Positions 18,501 through 35,860 of a DNA stretch of 64,000 bases are shown here, in pieces (positions within the stretch are counted from its first letter, which is position 1; every line of letters starts with the position of its first letter). Both the position numbers and the translations under genes were made by a program. The stretch covers positions 4,616,929 through 4,680,928 of the forward strand of contig CP042469.1 of assembly GCA_015243575.1 (NCBI GenBank). The letters are read 5' to 3'. The notes under the pieces are model-generated. The model made no database searches. It was not told the origin of the DNA and was given only the letters and a program-made list of their open reading frames with translations. This DNA is from Clostridiales bacterium. Its GTDB lineage: Bacteria > Bacillota > Clostridia > Peptostreptococcales > Anaerovoracaceae.

Positions 18501-20039
18501 ATGGATATTACCATCAATCATCATGCCCATACACCGATCTATATGCAGATTGTGAATCAGCTGAAAGAGATGATTTTAAAAGGAGAAATCACCGACGGAT
18601 TTGTATTGCCTTCAGAAAGAACCATGGCAAAGCTCCTGAAGGTTCACAGGAATACGGTCGTTAGAGCCTATATGGAGTTGAAGGCGGATGCCTTTCTTTC
18701 TTCATCACAAGGAAAAGGGTATACCGTATCGTATCAGTCAGATGCAGGAGAACATAAAGACTGCGGGGAATACAAGAACTCGCGGACGGCAGCAGAAGCA
18801 GGAGCAACCATTGCCTGGACCAGTCTGATTCGGGATGAATATCTCGATCTCAAAATCACCTTTGACGATCTATTCACAAAGTCTTATACTTCAAACAACA
18901 TCTCCTTTGCAGGGGGAATCGCATCTGCTGAGGAATACGGCAAGGAGGATCTAGCCAACATTCTTGGGGACATTATTTCATCGGACAACATAGAAACCTA
19001 TTCGTTCTCTCCTTATCAAGGAAACCATGATTTAAGGCAGAATATTGTTCATTTTATGTCTGGCAAGGGGATTGGGGCAAAGCCTTCCGAAATACAGATC
19101 GTTTCTGAGACCAATCAAGCGCTGGACTACCTGGCCTCTCTTTTAATTCGCCCTGGAGATACTGTGATCACAGAGGAACCGGTTTCTCCAGACGTCTATA
19201 GAACCTTCGCGCTGGCGGGAGGGAAAGTAATTACTGTGCCTATGGATGAGGAGGGAATCCTTTGCGACAGACTGGAACCCCTTATTATCAAGCATCAGCC
19301 TAAATTTATTTATGTAAATCCAGATTTTCAAAATCCAACCGGAATCGTCATGAGCCTGGAACGGAGAAAAGCACTTCTCGACCTCTCTCACAAATATCGC
19401 ATGCCCATCATCGAAGAAGACGCAGTATCGGAAATTCGATTTGAAGGGGTTCGTATTCCATCATTAAAAGCTCTGGATAAGGGAAATAACGTGATCTTTA
19501 TCTATTCCTTTGCGCTGACATTTGCACCCGGAGTTCGAATGGCCTTTGTCTTGGCTGATAAAACCCTGATAAAGAGTTTGAGTTATATTGTTTCGATTCG
19601 TTTAATCAGTTTGGACAGCATTTCACAAAAGCTTCTTAGCAGCTGTATCGAAAAAGGAATTTACCAGAAAAACCTCAGAACCATTTGCGGCGATTATAAG
19701 GAAAAGAGAGACCTGATGTGTTTATGTCTCCAGGAAGCAAATGATTTGGGCCTCCGTTTTCGGAAGCCTGCCGGTGGGGTTTATCTCTGGTGCAAACTTT
19801 CGTCGGATACGGACTACCACAAGCTGTATCTAAAAACTCTCGAAAAAGGTGTCTCCTTTATCCCCGGAAGCGTGTTTTATATCAGAGGATCAAAGGGAGA
19901 TTGCTGCATTCGCCTCAATTTTTCCTATCCCAGTAAGCTGCAGATTGAAAAAGGCATCGGACTGCTGACACAAGCCTTGCGGGAGAGCCGACTTACATTA
20001 GATAGCAGCTATGGGACAGAACTGGAGAGAGAAAGCTAA
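18501..20039 (+). CDS. MocR-type GntR/aminotransferase-fold regulator with degraded PLP site
   Basis: The 512-residue protein fuses a GntR winged helix (about residues 8-75, with LPSERTMAKLLKVHRNTV) to a fold-type I aminotransferase domain (about 130-500). MocR proteins normally hold PLP through a lysine in an SFSKTLAPG-like motif. Here the motif is SFALTFAPG, so the lysine position is Leu339. The tyrosine that usually follows the PLP-binding Asp (EDDYDSE) is Ala308 in EEDAVSE. Asp307 and NPDFQNPTG remain. Inference: it acts as a regulator with another ligand or none, not as an aminotransferase. Its position just upstream of argF2-arcA-arcC makes the arginine deiminase operon its likeliest target. 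Confidence 0.88.
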   Translation: MDITINHHAHTPIYMQIVNQLKEMILKGEITDGFVLPSERTMAKLLKVHRNTVVRAYMELKADAFLSSSQGKGYTVSYQSDAGEHKDCGEYKNSRTAAEAGATIAWTSLIRDEYLDLKITFDDLFTKSYTSNNISFAGGIASAEEYGKEDLANILGDIISSDNIETYSFSPYQGNHDLRQNIVHFMSGKGIGAKPSEIQIVSETNQALDYLASLLIRPGDTVITEEPVSPDVYRTFALAGGKVITVPMDEEGILCDRLEPLIIKHQPKFIYVNPDFQNPTGIVMSLERRKALLDLSHKYRMPIIEEDAVSEIRFEGVRIPSLKALDKGNNVIFIYSFALTFAPGVRMAFVLADKTLIKSLSYIVSIRLISLDSISQKLLSSCIEKGIYQKNLRTICGDYKEKRDLMCLCLQEANDLGLRFRKPAGGVYLWCKLSSDTDYHKLYLKTLEKGVSFIPGSVFYIRGSKGDCCIRLNFSYPSKLQIEKGIGLLTQALRESRLTLDSSYGTELERES

Positions 20040-20116
20040 AGTGCTGAATCGGGATGCTAAGAACTGAAATATTACTAGGCAGGCAGCCGCTTCCTATTCA
20101 CCGTTTACTGCAGCTC

Positions 20117-20163
20117 AGTACTGGCACATGGAAATAATCCTGTGCTGGTACTTTCTTTTTTTT
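20117..20163 (+). terminator. Intrinsic terminator after the MocR-like gene
   Basis: AGTACTGGCACA and TGTGCTGGTACT pair (two G-U pairs), followed by a T-rich tract. It separates the regulator from the arc operon. Confidence 0.88.
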
Positions 20164-20229
20164 GCCGCTGTTATATGATGCAAATCAGGAAGAGTAATGC
20201 TTTATATTTTATTTATGAGGAGATAGGAG

Positions 20230-21219
20230 ATGGCAGTAAATTTAAAGGGAAGAAGTTTTCTTACACTGATGGATCTGACTCAGGGAGAAATCCGGTACCT
20301 TCTTGATCTCGCCAGAGATCTCAAGGCGAAAAAAAGAGCCGGGATTCAAAACGAAATACTAAAGGGGAAAAATATTGTACTGCTTTTTGAAAAGACCTCT
20401 ACAAGGACGCGATGCGCCTTTGAGGTCGCCTGTCTTGATGAGGGAGCCCATGTTACCTTTTTGGATTCAGGCAGTTCCCAGATGGGAAAAAAGGAGTCTC
20501 TGGAGGACACCGCCAAGGTACTAGGAAGATTTTATGACGGAATCGAGTACAGGGGATATGAGCAAAAGGTGGTTGAGGAATTGGCGAAGTTCTCTGGCGT
20601 TCCGGTATGGAACGGGCTAACGGACGCGGATCATCCAACACAGATATTGGCGGACCTGCTTACGATGGAAGAGCATCTTTCTAAGCCTTTGAAACAATGC
20701 AAAGTTGTATTTTGCGGAGATATCAGAAATAACATGTCTTATGCCTGGATGTATGGCTGTGCTAAAATGGGGATTCATTTCACCGCTTACGGGCCTGCAG
20801 AGCTTGAACCGGATCAGCAAATTGTTGCCATGGCCAAAGCCGTTGCGGCTGAAACAGGTGGCACAATTGAGGTGTCGGATTCGCCGATTTGTCTGAAAGA
20901 CGCGGATGTAATCTATACCGACGTTTGGGCGTCTATGGGGGAAGAAGCGCAGATTCCTGAGCGGGTCAGACTGCTAACGCCATTTAAGGTGACCATGGAC
21001 CTCATGAATGCAACGGAAAATCCTGATGTACTCTTCTTGCACTGTCTGCCTGCCTTCCATGATTTTGAAACCAAAATGGCAAGAGATTGGAAGGAAAAGG
21101 GGTATGACATCAGGGAAGTAACGGACGAAGTATTCCGCAGCAGGCATTCTGTCGTCTTTGATGAGGCGGAGAATAGAATGCATACCATAAAGGCAGTCAT
21201 AGCCGCCACCATCGCATAG
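20230..21219 (+). CDS. arcB: Ornithine carbamoyltransferase, probably catabolic copy
   Basis: The 329-residue protein has the same motifs as the copy at 15536: STRTR, HPTQ, HCLPAFHD and the FDEAENRMHT end. Most positions are identical between the two, so they are close paralogues. Here the gene leads arcA and arcC, the classical arginine deiminase set, in which this enzyme runs backwards, splitting citrulline to ornithine and carbamoyl phosphate. The ATG follows an AGGAGATAGGAG ribosome site. No clear promoter could be placed in the 65 bases between the preceding terminator and the gene. Confidence 0.93.
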   Translation: MAVNLKGRSFLTLMDLTQGEIRYLLDLARDLKAKKRAGIQNEILKGKNIVLLFEKTSTRTRCAFEVACLDEGAHVTFLDSGSSQMGKKESLEDTAKVLGRFYDGIEYRGYEQKVVEELAKFSGVPVWNGLTDADHPTQILADLLTMEEHLSKPLKQCKVVFCGDIRNNMSYAWMYGCAKMGIHFTAYGPAELEPDQQIVAMAKAVAAETGGTIEVSDSPICLKDADVIYTDVWASMGEEAQIPERVRLLTPFKVTMDLMNATENPDVLFLHCLPAFHDFETKMARDWKEKGYDIREVTDEVFRSRHSVVFDEAENRMHTIKAVIAATIA

Positions 21220-21326
21220 GATATTGCTGCGCAACAGACCATCCTTAAAGGAATCTGTCATAATTCGATAGGAATCTCCCTGATGATTCATAGATCGAGG
21301 GAATCGATTTGAAAGGAGAACGTGAT

Positions 21327-22544
21327 ATGGTACAGGGCATAAACGTTTATTCGGAGATTGGGAAGCTGAACCGGGTGTTGCTGCATCGTCTTGGACGAGA
21401 AATAGAGGGCTTGGTGCCGGACAATTTTGAAAGACTCCTCTTTGATGAAATCCCATATTTAGAGGTTGCCCAGAAGGAGCATGACTGCTTTGCTAATGTG
21501 CTAAGGGAAAACAAAGTAGAAGTTCTTTACTTTGCGGATGAGGTAATCCTGGCGCTTGAGAATGCACAGGTTAGAAGGAAATTTATCAAAGAGTTTTTAA
21601 ATGACAGTGATGTTTTTTCTTTACATGCGCTGGAGGCAATGGAACAGTACTTGATGGATATGCCTGTGAAAGAGATGGTTGAATCAATCATCGCCGGCAT
21701 TAAAAAAGAGGATGTCCATTTTAAAAAAACCAATTCCCTGGCTGATTATATCAATGAGGAATATCCATACTACACAGACCCCATGCCTAACCTGTACTTT
21801 ACCAGAGATCCGGGAGCATGTATCGGAAACGGCGTCAGCATCCATTGTATGAAAACCAAAGCCAGAAAAAGAGAAGCATTGATGCTGAAGTACATCTACC
21901 TTTACAACAAGAGCTTTATGCCCGAGGGAACGGAACGTTGGTACGATTACGAAGGTATGAGCCCCATCGAGGGCGGAGATATTCTCGTACTTTCGCCTCA
22001 GATTGTTGCTGTTGGACTAAGTCAGAGAACCTCTGCAGATGCGATTGAAATTTTGGCCGAGCGGCTTCTGAATCACAACAACAGTTTTCGTAAAATCCTA
22101 GTATTTGAAATACCGAAATGCAGAGCTTTCATGCATCTAGATACGGTGTTTACGATGGTGGATTACGATAAATTCACCATCCACCCAGAAATTGAAGGCC
22201 CCTTACACATCTACGAAGTAACACTGGATAAGGAAAGAAAGCCAGTATTCAAGAGCAGTAAAAATGAACTGGAAACCATCTTAAAAAGAGAACTGAAGCT
22301 CCCTGCGGTACAGATGATACGGTGCGGAGGGTCGGATAAGATCGCAGCGCAAAGAGAACAATGGAGTGATGCATCCAATACCTTAGCCATCGCACCAGGA
22401 ACCGTAATTACCTATGACAGAAATCACGTAACAAACGATCTTCTCGATCGGTACGGTGTTACGGTCATGACCATACCAAGTTCAGAACTTTCCAGAGGGA
22501 GGGGAGGTCCAAGATGCATGAGTATGCCGATTCATCGAGATTGA
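21327..22544 (+). CDS. arcA: Arginine deiminase
   Basis: ArcA hydrolyses arginine to citrulline and ammonia, the first step of anaerobic arginine fermentation. I chose the ATG at 21327 because AGGAG lies 8 bases upstream; an in-frame TTG at 21309 lacks support. The 405-residue product carries FTRDP (158-162), EGGD (215-218), His270 in MHLDTVF and the nucleophilic Cys397 in RCMSMP near the C-terminus, so the guanidino-modifying catalytic set looks complete. It lies between the catabolic carbamoyltransferase and carbamate kinase, same strand, with no terminator between them. Confidence 0.96.
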   Translation: MVQGINVYSEIGKLNRVLLHRLGREIEGLVPDNFERLLFDEIPYLEVAQKEHDCFANVLRENKVEVLYFADEVILALENAQVRRKFIKEFLNDSDVFSLHALEAMEQYLMDMPVKEMVESIIAGIKKEDVHFKKTNSLADYINEEYPYYTDPMPNLYFTRDPGACIGNGVSIHCMKTKARKREALMLKYIYLYNKSFMPEGTERWYDYEGMSPIEGGDILVLSPQIVAVGLSQRTSADAIEILAERLLNHNNSFRKILVFEIPKCRAFMHLDTVFTMVDYDKFTIHPEIEGPLHIYEVTLDKERKPVFKSSKNELETILKRELKLPAVQMIRCGGSDKIAAQREQWSDASNTLAIAPGTVITYDRNHVTNDLLDRYGVTVMTIPSSELSRGRGGPRCMSMPIHRD

Positions 22545-22620
22545 GTCAGCAGTATTGCATGTTCGTTTATGGCAGCAGATCCCAAATAAAGTTATATAAT
22601 TAATAAGGAGGAGAATTGAA

Positions 22621-23568
22621 ATGTGCAAAGGCAAGATCGTTATTGCCCTAGGGGGAAATGCTCTTCAGGCTTTTGGTTCCCCCCCAACCGCAGAGTGCCA
22701 GCTCGAGGTAGTTCGGAAAACAAGCGATTATATCGCACAAATCGTTGCCAGTGATTATGAAATTGCCTTGGTTCACGGAAACGGCCCTCAGGTCGGAAGA
22801 ATCCTGCTGGCTTCTGAAACCGCGAAAGAAGTGGTGCCGCCGTTGCCCTTTGATGTCTGTGGTGCAATGAGCCAAGGCTATATCGGGTATCACTTACAAC
22901 AGGGGATGCACGAAGCCCTTGTTAAGGTAAAGAAAGGTCATATTCCGGTGATTACTGTAGTAACACAGATGTTGGTGGACTATGATGATCCTGCTTTCCA
23001 GGAGCCAACAAAACCGATCGGTCCCTTTTACAGTGAAGAGGAAGCGCAGAAGCTCTCTGCTGATAAAAAATACGTGATGAAAGAAGACTCTGGAAGGGGC
23101 TGGCGCCGCGTTGTGCCCTCACCCATTCCGAAGCGAATTGTGGAGATCGATACCATTAGAAGGCTTTGGGATTCCACCATCGTCGTCTTCGCTGGAGGAG
23201 GGGGAATTCCTGTTGTTGAGCATGAAGATGGTTCCTATGAAGGTGTTGCCGCAGTCATTGATAAAGATTATGCTGCGGAGCTGCTGGCAGAGGAAATTGG
23301 CGTCGATACGCTGCTGATCCTAACCGAGGTTGAAAAGGTTTCGATCAATTACAAAAAACCGGATCAAAGGGATCTGGATGAGATGACTGTAAGGGAAGCG
23401 AAGCAATATGTTGAAGAAGGTCATTTTGCACCGGGGAGCATGCTTCCTAAGGTGCAGGCAGCGATGAAATTTGTGGAATCCGGTACGGGAAAAACGGCTA
23501 TTATTACCTCACTATATAAAGCAGTGGACGCTTTGGATGGAAAGACGGGCACTCGAATCGTTGGCTAA
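22621..23568 (+). CDS. arcC: Carbamate kinase
   Basis: The enzyme uses carbamoyl phosphate to phosphorylate ADP, giving the ATP yield of the arginine deiminase pathway. The 315-residue amino-acid-kinase fold shows ALGGNAL (9-15), VHGNGPQVG (about 55-63) and the GGGGIPV loop. A strong AAGGAGGAG ribosome site precedes the ATG. It closes the three-gene catabolic unit; no arcD antiporter is in the window, so arginine/ornithine exchange must be encoded elsewhere. Confidence 0.96.
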   Translation: MCKGKIVIALGGNALQAFGSPPTAECQLEVVRKTSDYIAQIVASDYEIALVHGNGPQVGRILLASETAKEVVPPLPFDVCGAMSQGYIGYHLQQGMHEALVKVKKGHIPVITVVTQMLVDYDDPAFQEPTKPIGPFYSEEEAQKLSADKKYVMKEDSGRGWRRVVPSPIPKRIVEIDTIRRLWDSTIVVFAGGGGIPVVEHEDGSYEGVAAVIDKDYAAELLAEEIGVDTLLILTEVEKVSINYKKPDQRDLDEMTVREAKQYVEEGHFAPGSMLPKVQAAMKFVESGTGKTAIITSLYKAVDALDGKTGTRIVG

Positions 23569-23689
23569 CCCATGAATGATTGTAAGAGGAGCCTGATTCA
23601 TAGTCGGGCAGCAGACGGTAGAAGGACAAGAAAAAGGAGGTTAACTCCTCTTAGCATACAGAAAAGTTGCTGATCACACTGATCGGATA

Positions 23690-23736
23690 AAAAAGAGCTT
23701 GCAGCATCGAATCGGATGATTGCAGGCTCTTCTTTT
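23690..23736. terminator. Bidirectional terminator between arcC and the AI-2E permease gene
   Basis: AAGAGCTTGCAGCATC pairs with GATGATTGCAGGCTCTT (one mismatch and wobble) and has T-rich tails in both directions, so it can end both converging units. Confidence 0.85.
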
Positions 23737-23789
23737 GATGAAATGGATTGTTAGTTTTTCGCTGCTCGATTAAATTAATTCCGGCAGGT

Positions 23790-24974
23790 TCAATCGACGG
23801 AATCCAGCCGCTTCATGATCAGCACCTTTATAATGGCAGCAATGGGAACAGCAAGTATCATTCCGATGATTCCGGCATAGTATCCGCCTACAGTAACTGA
23901 AATGAGTATGAATAAGGGATGGAGGCCGGTACTGGATCCAACAACTCTGGGATACAAAAAATTTGCATCGATCTGCTGGATGATGACCAGAACAAGGATT
24001 GCCAGTAATCCCTGGCTTACGCCTCCGGTCATGAAGCCGATCATGGCAGCAGGAACGGTACTGATAATTGGACCGAAATATGGGATGATATTGCAAAGAC
24101 CTGCAAAACAACCGATAAAGACTGCAAAATCAAGGCCGATGAGGGACAAGCCGATGGAAGACAAAATTGCGATGAAGAGTGCATCCAGAAGCTGGCCTCT
24201 TAAAAACTGAGAAACAACCTGATTGATATCGGATAACGTCTCCGTTACAACTGCATTCGCCTTCATGGGCAGTATCAGATGCAGCAGTTTACGCCAGAGC
24301 CGAAGGAAAAACTCCTTATCCTTCAGAAGATAAATGCTGACAACGATTCCCAGCACAGTATTGAGAATACTCCCGCTAATATTGGTGATAAAGCGGAAGA
24401 CTGCTGCTGTGCTGAAGTTTTTGGAGACCCAAGAGATTGCTTGGTTAGCGAATTCTTGAATTCTTTCTTCTATGCCGGTATTATTGGGGATTGCGTCAAT
24501 CCAACTTTTAAAAGAAGACTCGTATTTCATAAAGTAATTTACAATACTGTCTAACATATTCTGAAGACTTGTAAACACAAGATCTCCCACAATTAAAAAA
24601 GCGAACGCATAAATAATGACGCAAATTATGAGAAAGATAAGCAGGAAGGTAATCAGTATACTGATGGTCCGTTGAAGCCCAAGACGTTTCTCCAGCTTGA
24701 TGGGATCGCTGGGCAGATTAATAAAGAGTTTTGAAATCAGCTTCTTATTAATAAACTCAACCAGCGGACTAAGTAAATATGCGAGGATCAAGCCGGTGAT
24801 CAAAGGTGCGAATGCAGTAAGTACGCTGCCTAGCATATTGGAAATGCCAGTAATGACCATATTAAAGTTCTTGATAAAAAAATACAGTACATACAGTAGT
24901 GCAGATGTAAACACTACGTACATGCAGAACTTAATATATTTCCAATCAGATAACATTTCTTTGAATTTTGACAT
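23790..24974 (-). CDS. AI-2E family transporter (UPF0118)
   Basis: The 394-residue integral membrane protein has about seven or eight hydrophobic helices in the family pattern: two or three near the N-terminus, a variable soluble loop, then a tight C-terminal bundle with the segments NIIPYFGPIIS and LYPRVVGSSTGLHPL. Members include AI-2 exporters, Na+/H+ antiporters and permeases of unknown cargo, so substrate is not assigned. The ATG at 24974 with GGAAGG upstream is preferred over the in-frame TTG at 24995. It converges on the arc operon and shares its terminator. Confidence 0.88.
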   Translation of the reverse strand: MSKFKEMLSDWKYIKFCMYVVFTSALLYVLYFFIKNFNMVITGISNMLGSVLTAFAPLITGLILAYLLSPLVEFINKKLISKLFINLPSDPIKLEKRLGLQRTISILITFLLIFLIICVIIYAFAFLIVGDLVFTSLQNMLDSIVNYFMKYESSFKSWIDAIPNNTGIEERIQEFANQAISWVSKNFSTAAVFRFITNISGSILNTVLGIVVSIYLLKDKEFFLRLWRKLLHLILPMKANAVVTETLSDINQVVSQFLRGQLLDALFIAILSSIGLSLIGLDFAVFIGCFAGLCNIIPYFGPIISTVPAAMIGFMTGGVSQGLLAILVLVIIQQIDANFLYPRVVGSSTGLHPLFILISVTVGGYYAGIIGMILAVPIAAIIKVLIMKRLDSVD

Positions 24975-24995
24975 TCCTGTACCTTCCTTTTGCAA

Positions 24996-29298
<4,303 letters not shown>

Positions 29299-29336
29299 TC
29301 TAAACTGAATAGAACAATAAACATCCATTACAAGCA

Positions 29337-29373
29337 CCCCTTGCCCAATCTGGGCAAGGGGTCTTCTTTCTTC
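29337..29373 (+). terminator. Intrinsic terminator after PFOR
   Basis: CCCCTTGCCC, loop AATCT, GGGCAAGGGG, then a T/C-rich tail. Confidence 0.93.
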
Positions 29374-29531
29374 TGACTATGCAAAGATAAATTTCCGAAT
29401 GTATAAGAATAAAAAAATGATATATAATAGGTATGAACACTGTTTAGACTGGAAAATAGCGGTGTTAAAAATGAATTCGGGCTACTTTATGCAATTACTC
29501 TTATAATTAGATAAAAAGTTACAAAAAGAGG

Positions 29532-29560
29532 TTGACAATGCTTGCCGTGTTTGTTAAGAT
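29532..29560 (+). promoter_or_regulatory. rrn1 promoter P1 (distal)
   Basis: TTGACA (29532-29537), 17 bp, TAAGAT (29555-29560). Confidence 0.6.
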
Positions 29561-29729
29561 TATCATTACTGTCAAGTGCTTCAGTAAATTCTGAGATCTT
29601 GACATTCATAGTGAAAGCCGACGGAAATTACAAATCCTAGATTTGTGAACAGCCAGTCTAGATTCTGTCAGAGGTATTGAATCCTAAAGCAGAATGGTAA
29701 AAAAAGATGAAAAAAGTCACAAAAATGAG

Positions 29730-29758
29730 TTGACAGAAACAAGCATCTTTGATACTAT
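29730..29758 (+). promoter_or_regulatory. rrn1 promoter P2
   Basis: TTGACA (29730-29735), 17 bp, TACTAT (29753-29758). The downstream segment AAGCACCTTTC is shared with the rrn2 promoter repeats. Confidence 0.7.
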
Positions 29759-29866
29759 GAATAAGCACCTTTCGAGACGAGCTTAACGCTCTGAAAGAAA
29801 GGCGCAGCCCTCAAAAGACGGACAGTCGAGCTTCGAAAGGAGCCGAAAAAAAGTTAAAAAAGAGGG

Positions 29867-29895
29867 TTGACAAAGAAGCGTAGATGCGATATGAT
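29867..29895 (+). promoter_or_regulatory. rrn1 promoter P3 (proximal, common to all three operons)
   Basis: TTGACA (29867-29872), 17 bp, TATGAT (29890-29895). The same promoter and leader recur at 37693 and 51483. Confidence 0.85.
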
Positions 29896-29950
29896 ATAAA
29901 AGTTCGCTAAACGCGGATGCTTCGAAAGAAGCGATGAACCTTGACAACTC

Positions 29951-29967
29951 CATAGTGCAGAAATTTA
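29951..29967 (+). other. 16S processing stem, 5' arm (rrn1)
   Basis: CATAGTGCAGAAATTTA is exactly complementary to TAAATTTCTGCACTATG at 31732-31748, just past the 16S 3' end. This is the expected RNase III-type stem around 16S; the same arms flank 16S in rrn2 and rrn3. Confidence 0.85.
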
Positions 29968-30204
29968 GTCAAAGAGATCTTAGCTGATCTCGGAAAACTA
30001 AAGTACAAATACAATCAGCAATGATTGGTAAGACAAATTCAAACTTGTTTGAAGGAGTCAACGTACAATTCTTTGAAAAAAAACAATAATTCTGAGATTC
30101 GTATGCCATATGAAAATATGCAAATGAAAATTAGAACAAAGCGAAACGCAAACGCGTTTTACTGAGCAAGATTTAACTGCTTGAGTAATCAAGTATTAAA
30201 TACC

Positions 30205-31726
<1,522 letters not shown>

Positions 31727-31761
31727 AGACTTAAATTTCTGCACTATGAGTTTAATAAATT

Positions 31762-31879
31762 GGCGTGTATGCGCCGGAAGAATTTCGCAGAGCAAGGCGC
31801 AGCGAGTGAGTGCGATGGGCACGTATTAATATACGTAAGCAAGCACGAAGGAACCTGCAACGAAGCAATGCGGAATTTT
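31762..31879. repeat. Imperfect inverted-repeat insert in the rrn1 spacer, MITE-like
   Basis: The segment starts with the hairpin GGCG-TGTATG-CGCC. It contains GAATTTCGCAGAGCAAGGC near 31780-31797 and an imperfect inverted copy ending GCAATGCGGAATTTTA near 31878, around a palindromic ACGTATTAATATACGT. It is also in rrn3 and absent from rrn2. Confidence 0.45.
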
Positions 31880-31888
31880 AACAAGCAT

Positions 31889-31964
31889 GGGGAATTAGCT
31901 CAGCTGGGAGAGCACCTGCCTTGCACGCAGGGGGTCAAGAGTTCGATCCTCTTATTCTCCACCA
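31889..31964 (+). tRNA. tRNA-Ala (anticodon UGC), rrn1 spacer
   Basis: A 76-nt cloverleaf: acceptor GGGGAAT/ATTCTCC, D-arm AGCTCAGCTGGGAGAGC, anticodon loop CTTGCAC with TGC, T-arm GTTCGATC and encoded CCA. The position between 16S and 23S is classical. Confidence 0.97.
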
Positions 31965-31965
31965 T

Positions 31966-31990
31966 GAATCTTTTTAGAAGATTCTTTTTT
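31966..31990 (+). terminator. Terminator-like hairpin inside the rrn1 spacer
   Basis: GAATCTT, loop TTTAG, AAGATTC, then six T residues, starting 2 bases after the tRNA CCA. By sequence it is a standard intrinsic terminator upstream of 23S, so rrn read-through or antitermination would be needed. Confidence 0.6.
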
Positions 31991-32315
31991 AACGGGGAAA
32001 AAGCCGCTGATGCTGTAGATTCCCAAAACAACACAGAACTCCAATGATCTTCACAGGGGATCAGGAAGAGCAATGTACCTTGAAAACTGAACAATGCAAA
32101 ATATATTTCGAATTAACAACGAAATCGAGGTTGTGTAGAAATACACAGCAAAAGTTAAAAACTAAGTAAAGTCTTTTCTAGATCTTAACGGATCGAAAGA
32201 GACTGTAAAGGGTTTTAACTACAATTTCAATAATTTGAACCGAGAAACCAGAAAAATTACTGAGTTAATTAACAAAGTAAACCAACGCTGTCTAACGCAG
32301 ACAGCAAATCACTTT

Positions 32316-35197
<2,882 letters not shown>

Positions 35198-35349
35198 TTG
35201 ATTTCAAGGTAAAATATTTTGACATTGTTCAGTTTTGAGGGTACAACAACTATCTTGAAAATGTACTTTCAAAAATCGTGAATACGATTCAAACTTGTGA
35301 AAACCTTTTACTTAATGCATGCAGTGAGTAAAAGGATAAACAAGAAGAT

Positions 35350-35463
35350 CTGGTGACAATAGCGAAGAGGTCACACCTGTTCCCATCTCGAACACAGTAG
35401 TTAAGCTCTTCAGCGCTGATGATACTTGGCGGGCAGCTGCCTGGGAAAGTAGGACGTCGCCGG
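35350..35463 (+). rRNA. rrf: 5S ribosomal RNA (rrn1)
   Basis: About 114 nt, with GCGAAGAGGTCACACCTGTTC and GTTAAGCTCTTCAGCG; the terminal stem CTGGTGAC/GTCGCCGG closes it. It differs from the other two copies at two positions near the 5' end, and its upstream flank is also different. Confidence 0.93.
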
Positions 35464-35468
35464 TTTTT

Positions 35469-35504
35469 AGAAAAAAGACATTCCATTCGGAGTGTCTTTT
35501 TTCT
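35469..35504 (+). terminator. rrn1 terminator T1
   Basis: AGAAAAAAGACA...TGTCTTTTTTCT hairpin, six bases after 5S. Confidence 0.9.
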
Positions 35505-35715
35505 ATGTCTTGAGATTCTACATACTACTTTCCTAAGTAACTTGCTGACCGCCAAGTGGCGGGGCAGGTGCGTATTTTACGCAGCTTTAGCTGCAGTGTA
35601 AAACAGGACAGCGAACGAAAGAACGGAAAAAACGACGTGGGAGTTTCCGTTCATGAGTCGGAGTGGAGAACGGAGTTCGACACGTTGCCTGGGAAAGTAG
35701 GACGTTGCCGGTTTT
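35505..35715 (+). repeat. rrn trailer repeat unit A (rrn1)
   Basis: A ~211-bp unit also present after rrn2 and twice after rrn3. It has hairpins CCGCCA...TGGCGG and GAACGGAAA/TTTCCGTTC, and ends with GCCTGGGAAAGTAGGACGT plus TGCCGGTTTT, a near copy of the 5S 3' tail. Confidence 0.85.
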
Positions 35716-35717
35716 GC

Positions 35718-35751
35718 AAAAAAAGAAGTTACTTAGGTAGCTTCTTTTTTT
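35718..35751 (+). terminator. rrn1 trailer terminator T2
   Basis: AAAAAAAGAAG...CTTCTTTTTTT hairpin directly after the 5S-tail copy. Confidence 0.85.
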
Positions 35752-35823
35752 AATGCAAAACGGGACAGCATGCGAGCGAAGCGAGTCGGAGAGAGGCACG
35801 TAGTGCTGAACGTTGCCGGTTTT
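35752..35823 (+). repeat. rrn trailer repeat unit B1 (rrn1)
   Basis: AAAACGGGACAGC, a variable stem (GCGAGCGAAGCGA), GAGTCGGAGAGAGGCACG and TGCTGAACGTTGCCGGTTTT. The same unit lies downstream of all three operons. Confidence 0.8.
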
Positions 35824-35825
35824 AC

Positions 35826-35860
35826 AAAAAAGCACATTGCAAAATGCAGTGTGCTTTTTT
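35826..35860 (+). terminator. rrn1 trailer terminator T3
   Basis: AAAAAAGCACA...TGTGCTTTTTT hairpin. Confidence 0.85.

Noticed and set aside
31760-32047. 95-codon frame in the rrn1 spacer, also at 53379
   Set aside because: It runs straight through the tRNA-Ala gene and the spacer hairpin, so it is a chance frame.
35587-35835. Small minus- and plus-strand frames in the trailer arrays
   Set aside because: They are produced by the repeated hairpins and recur with the repeats; no ribosome sites.
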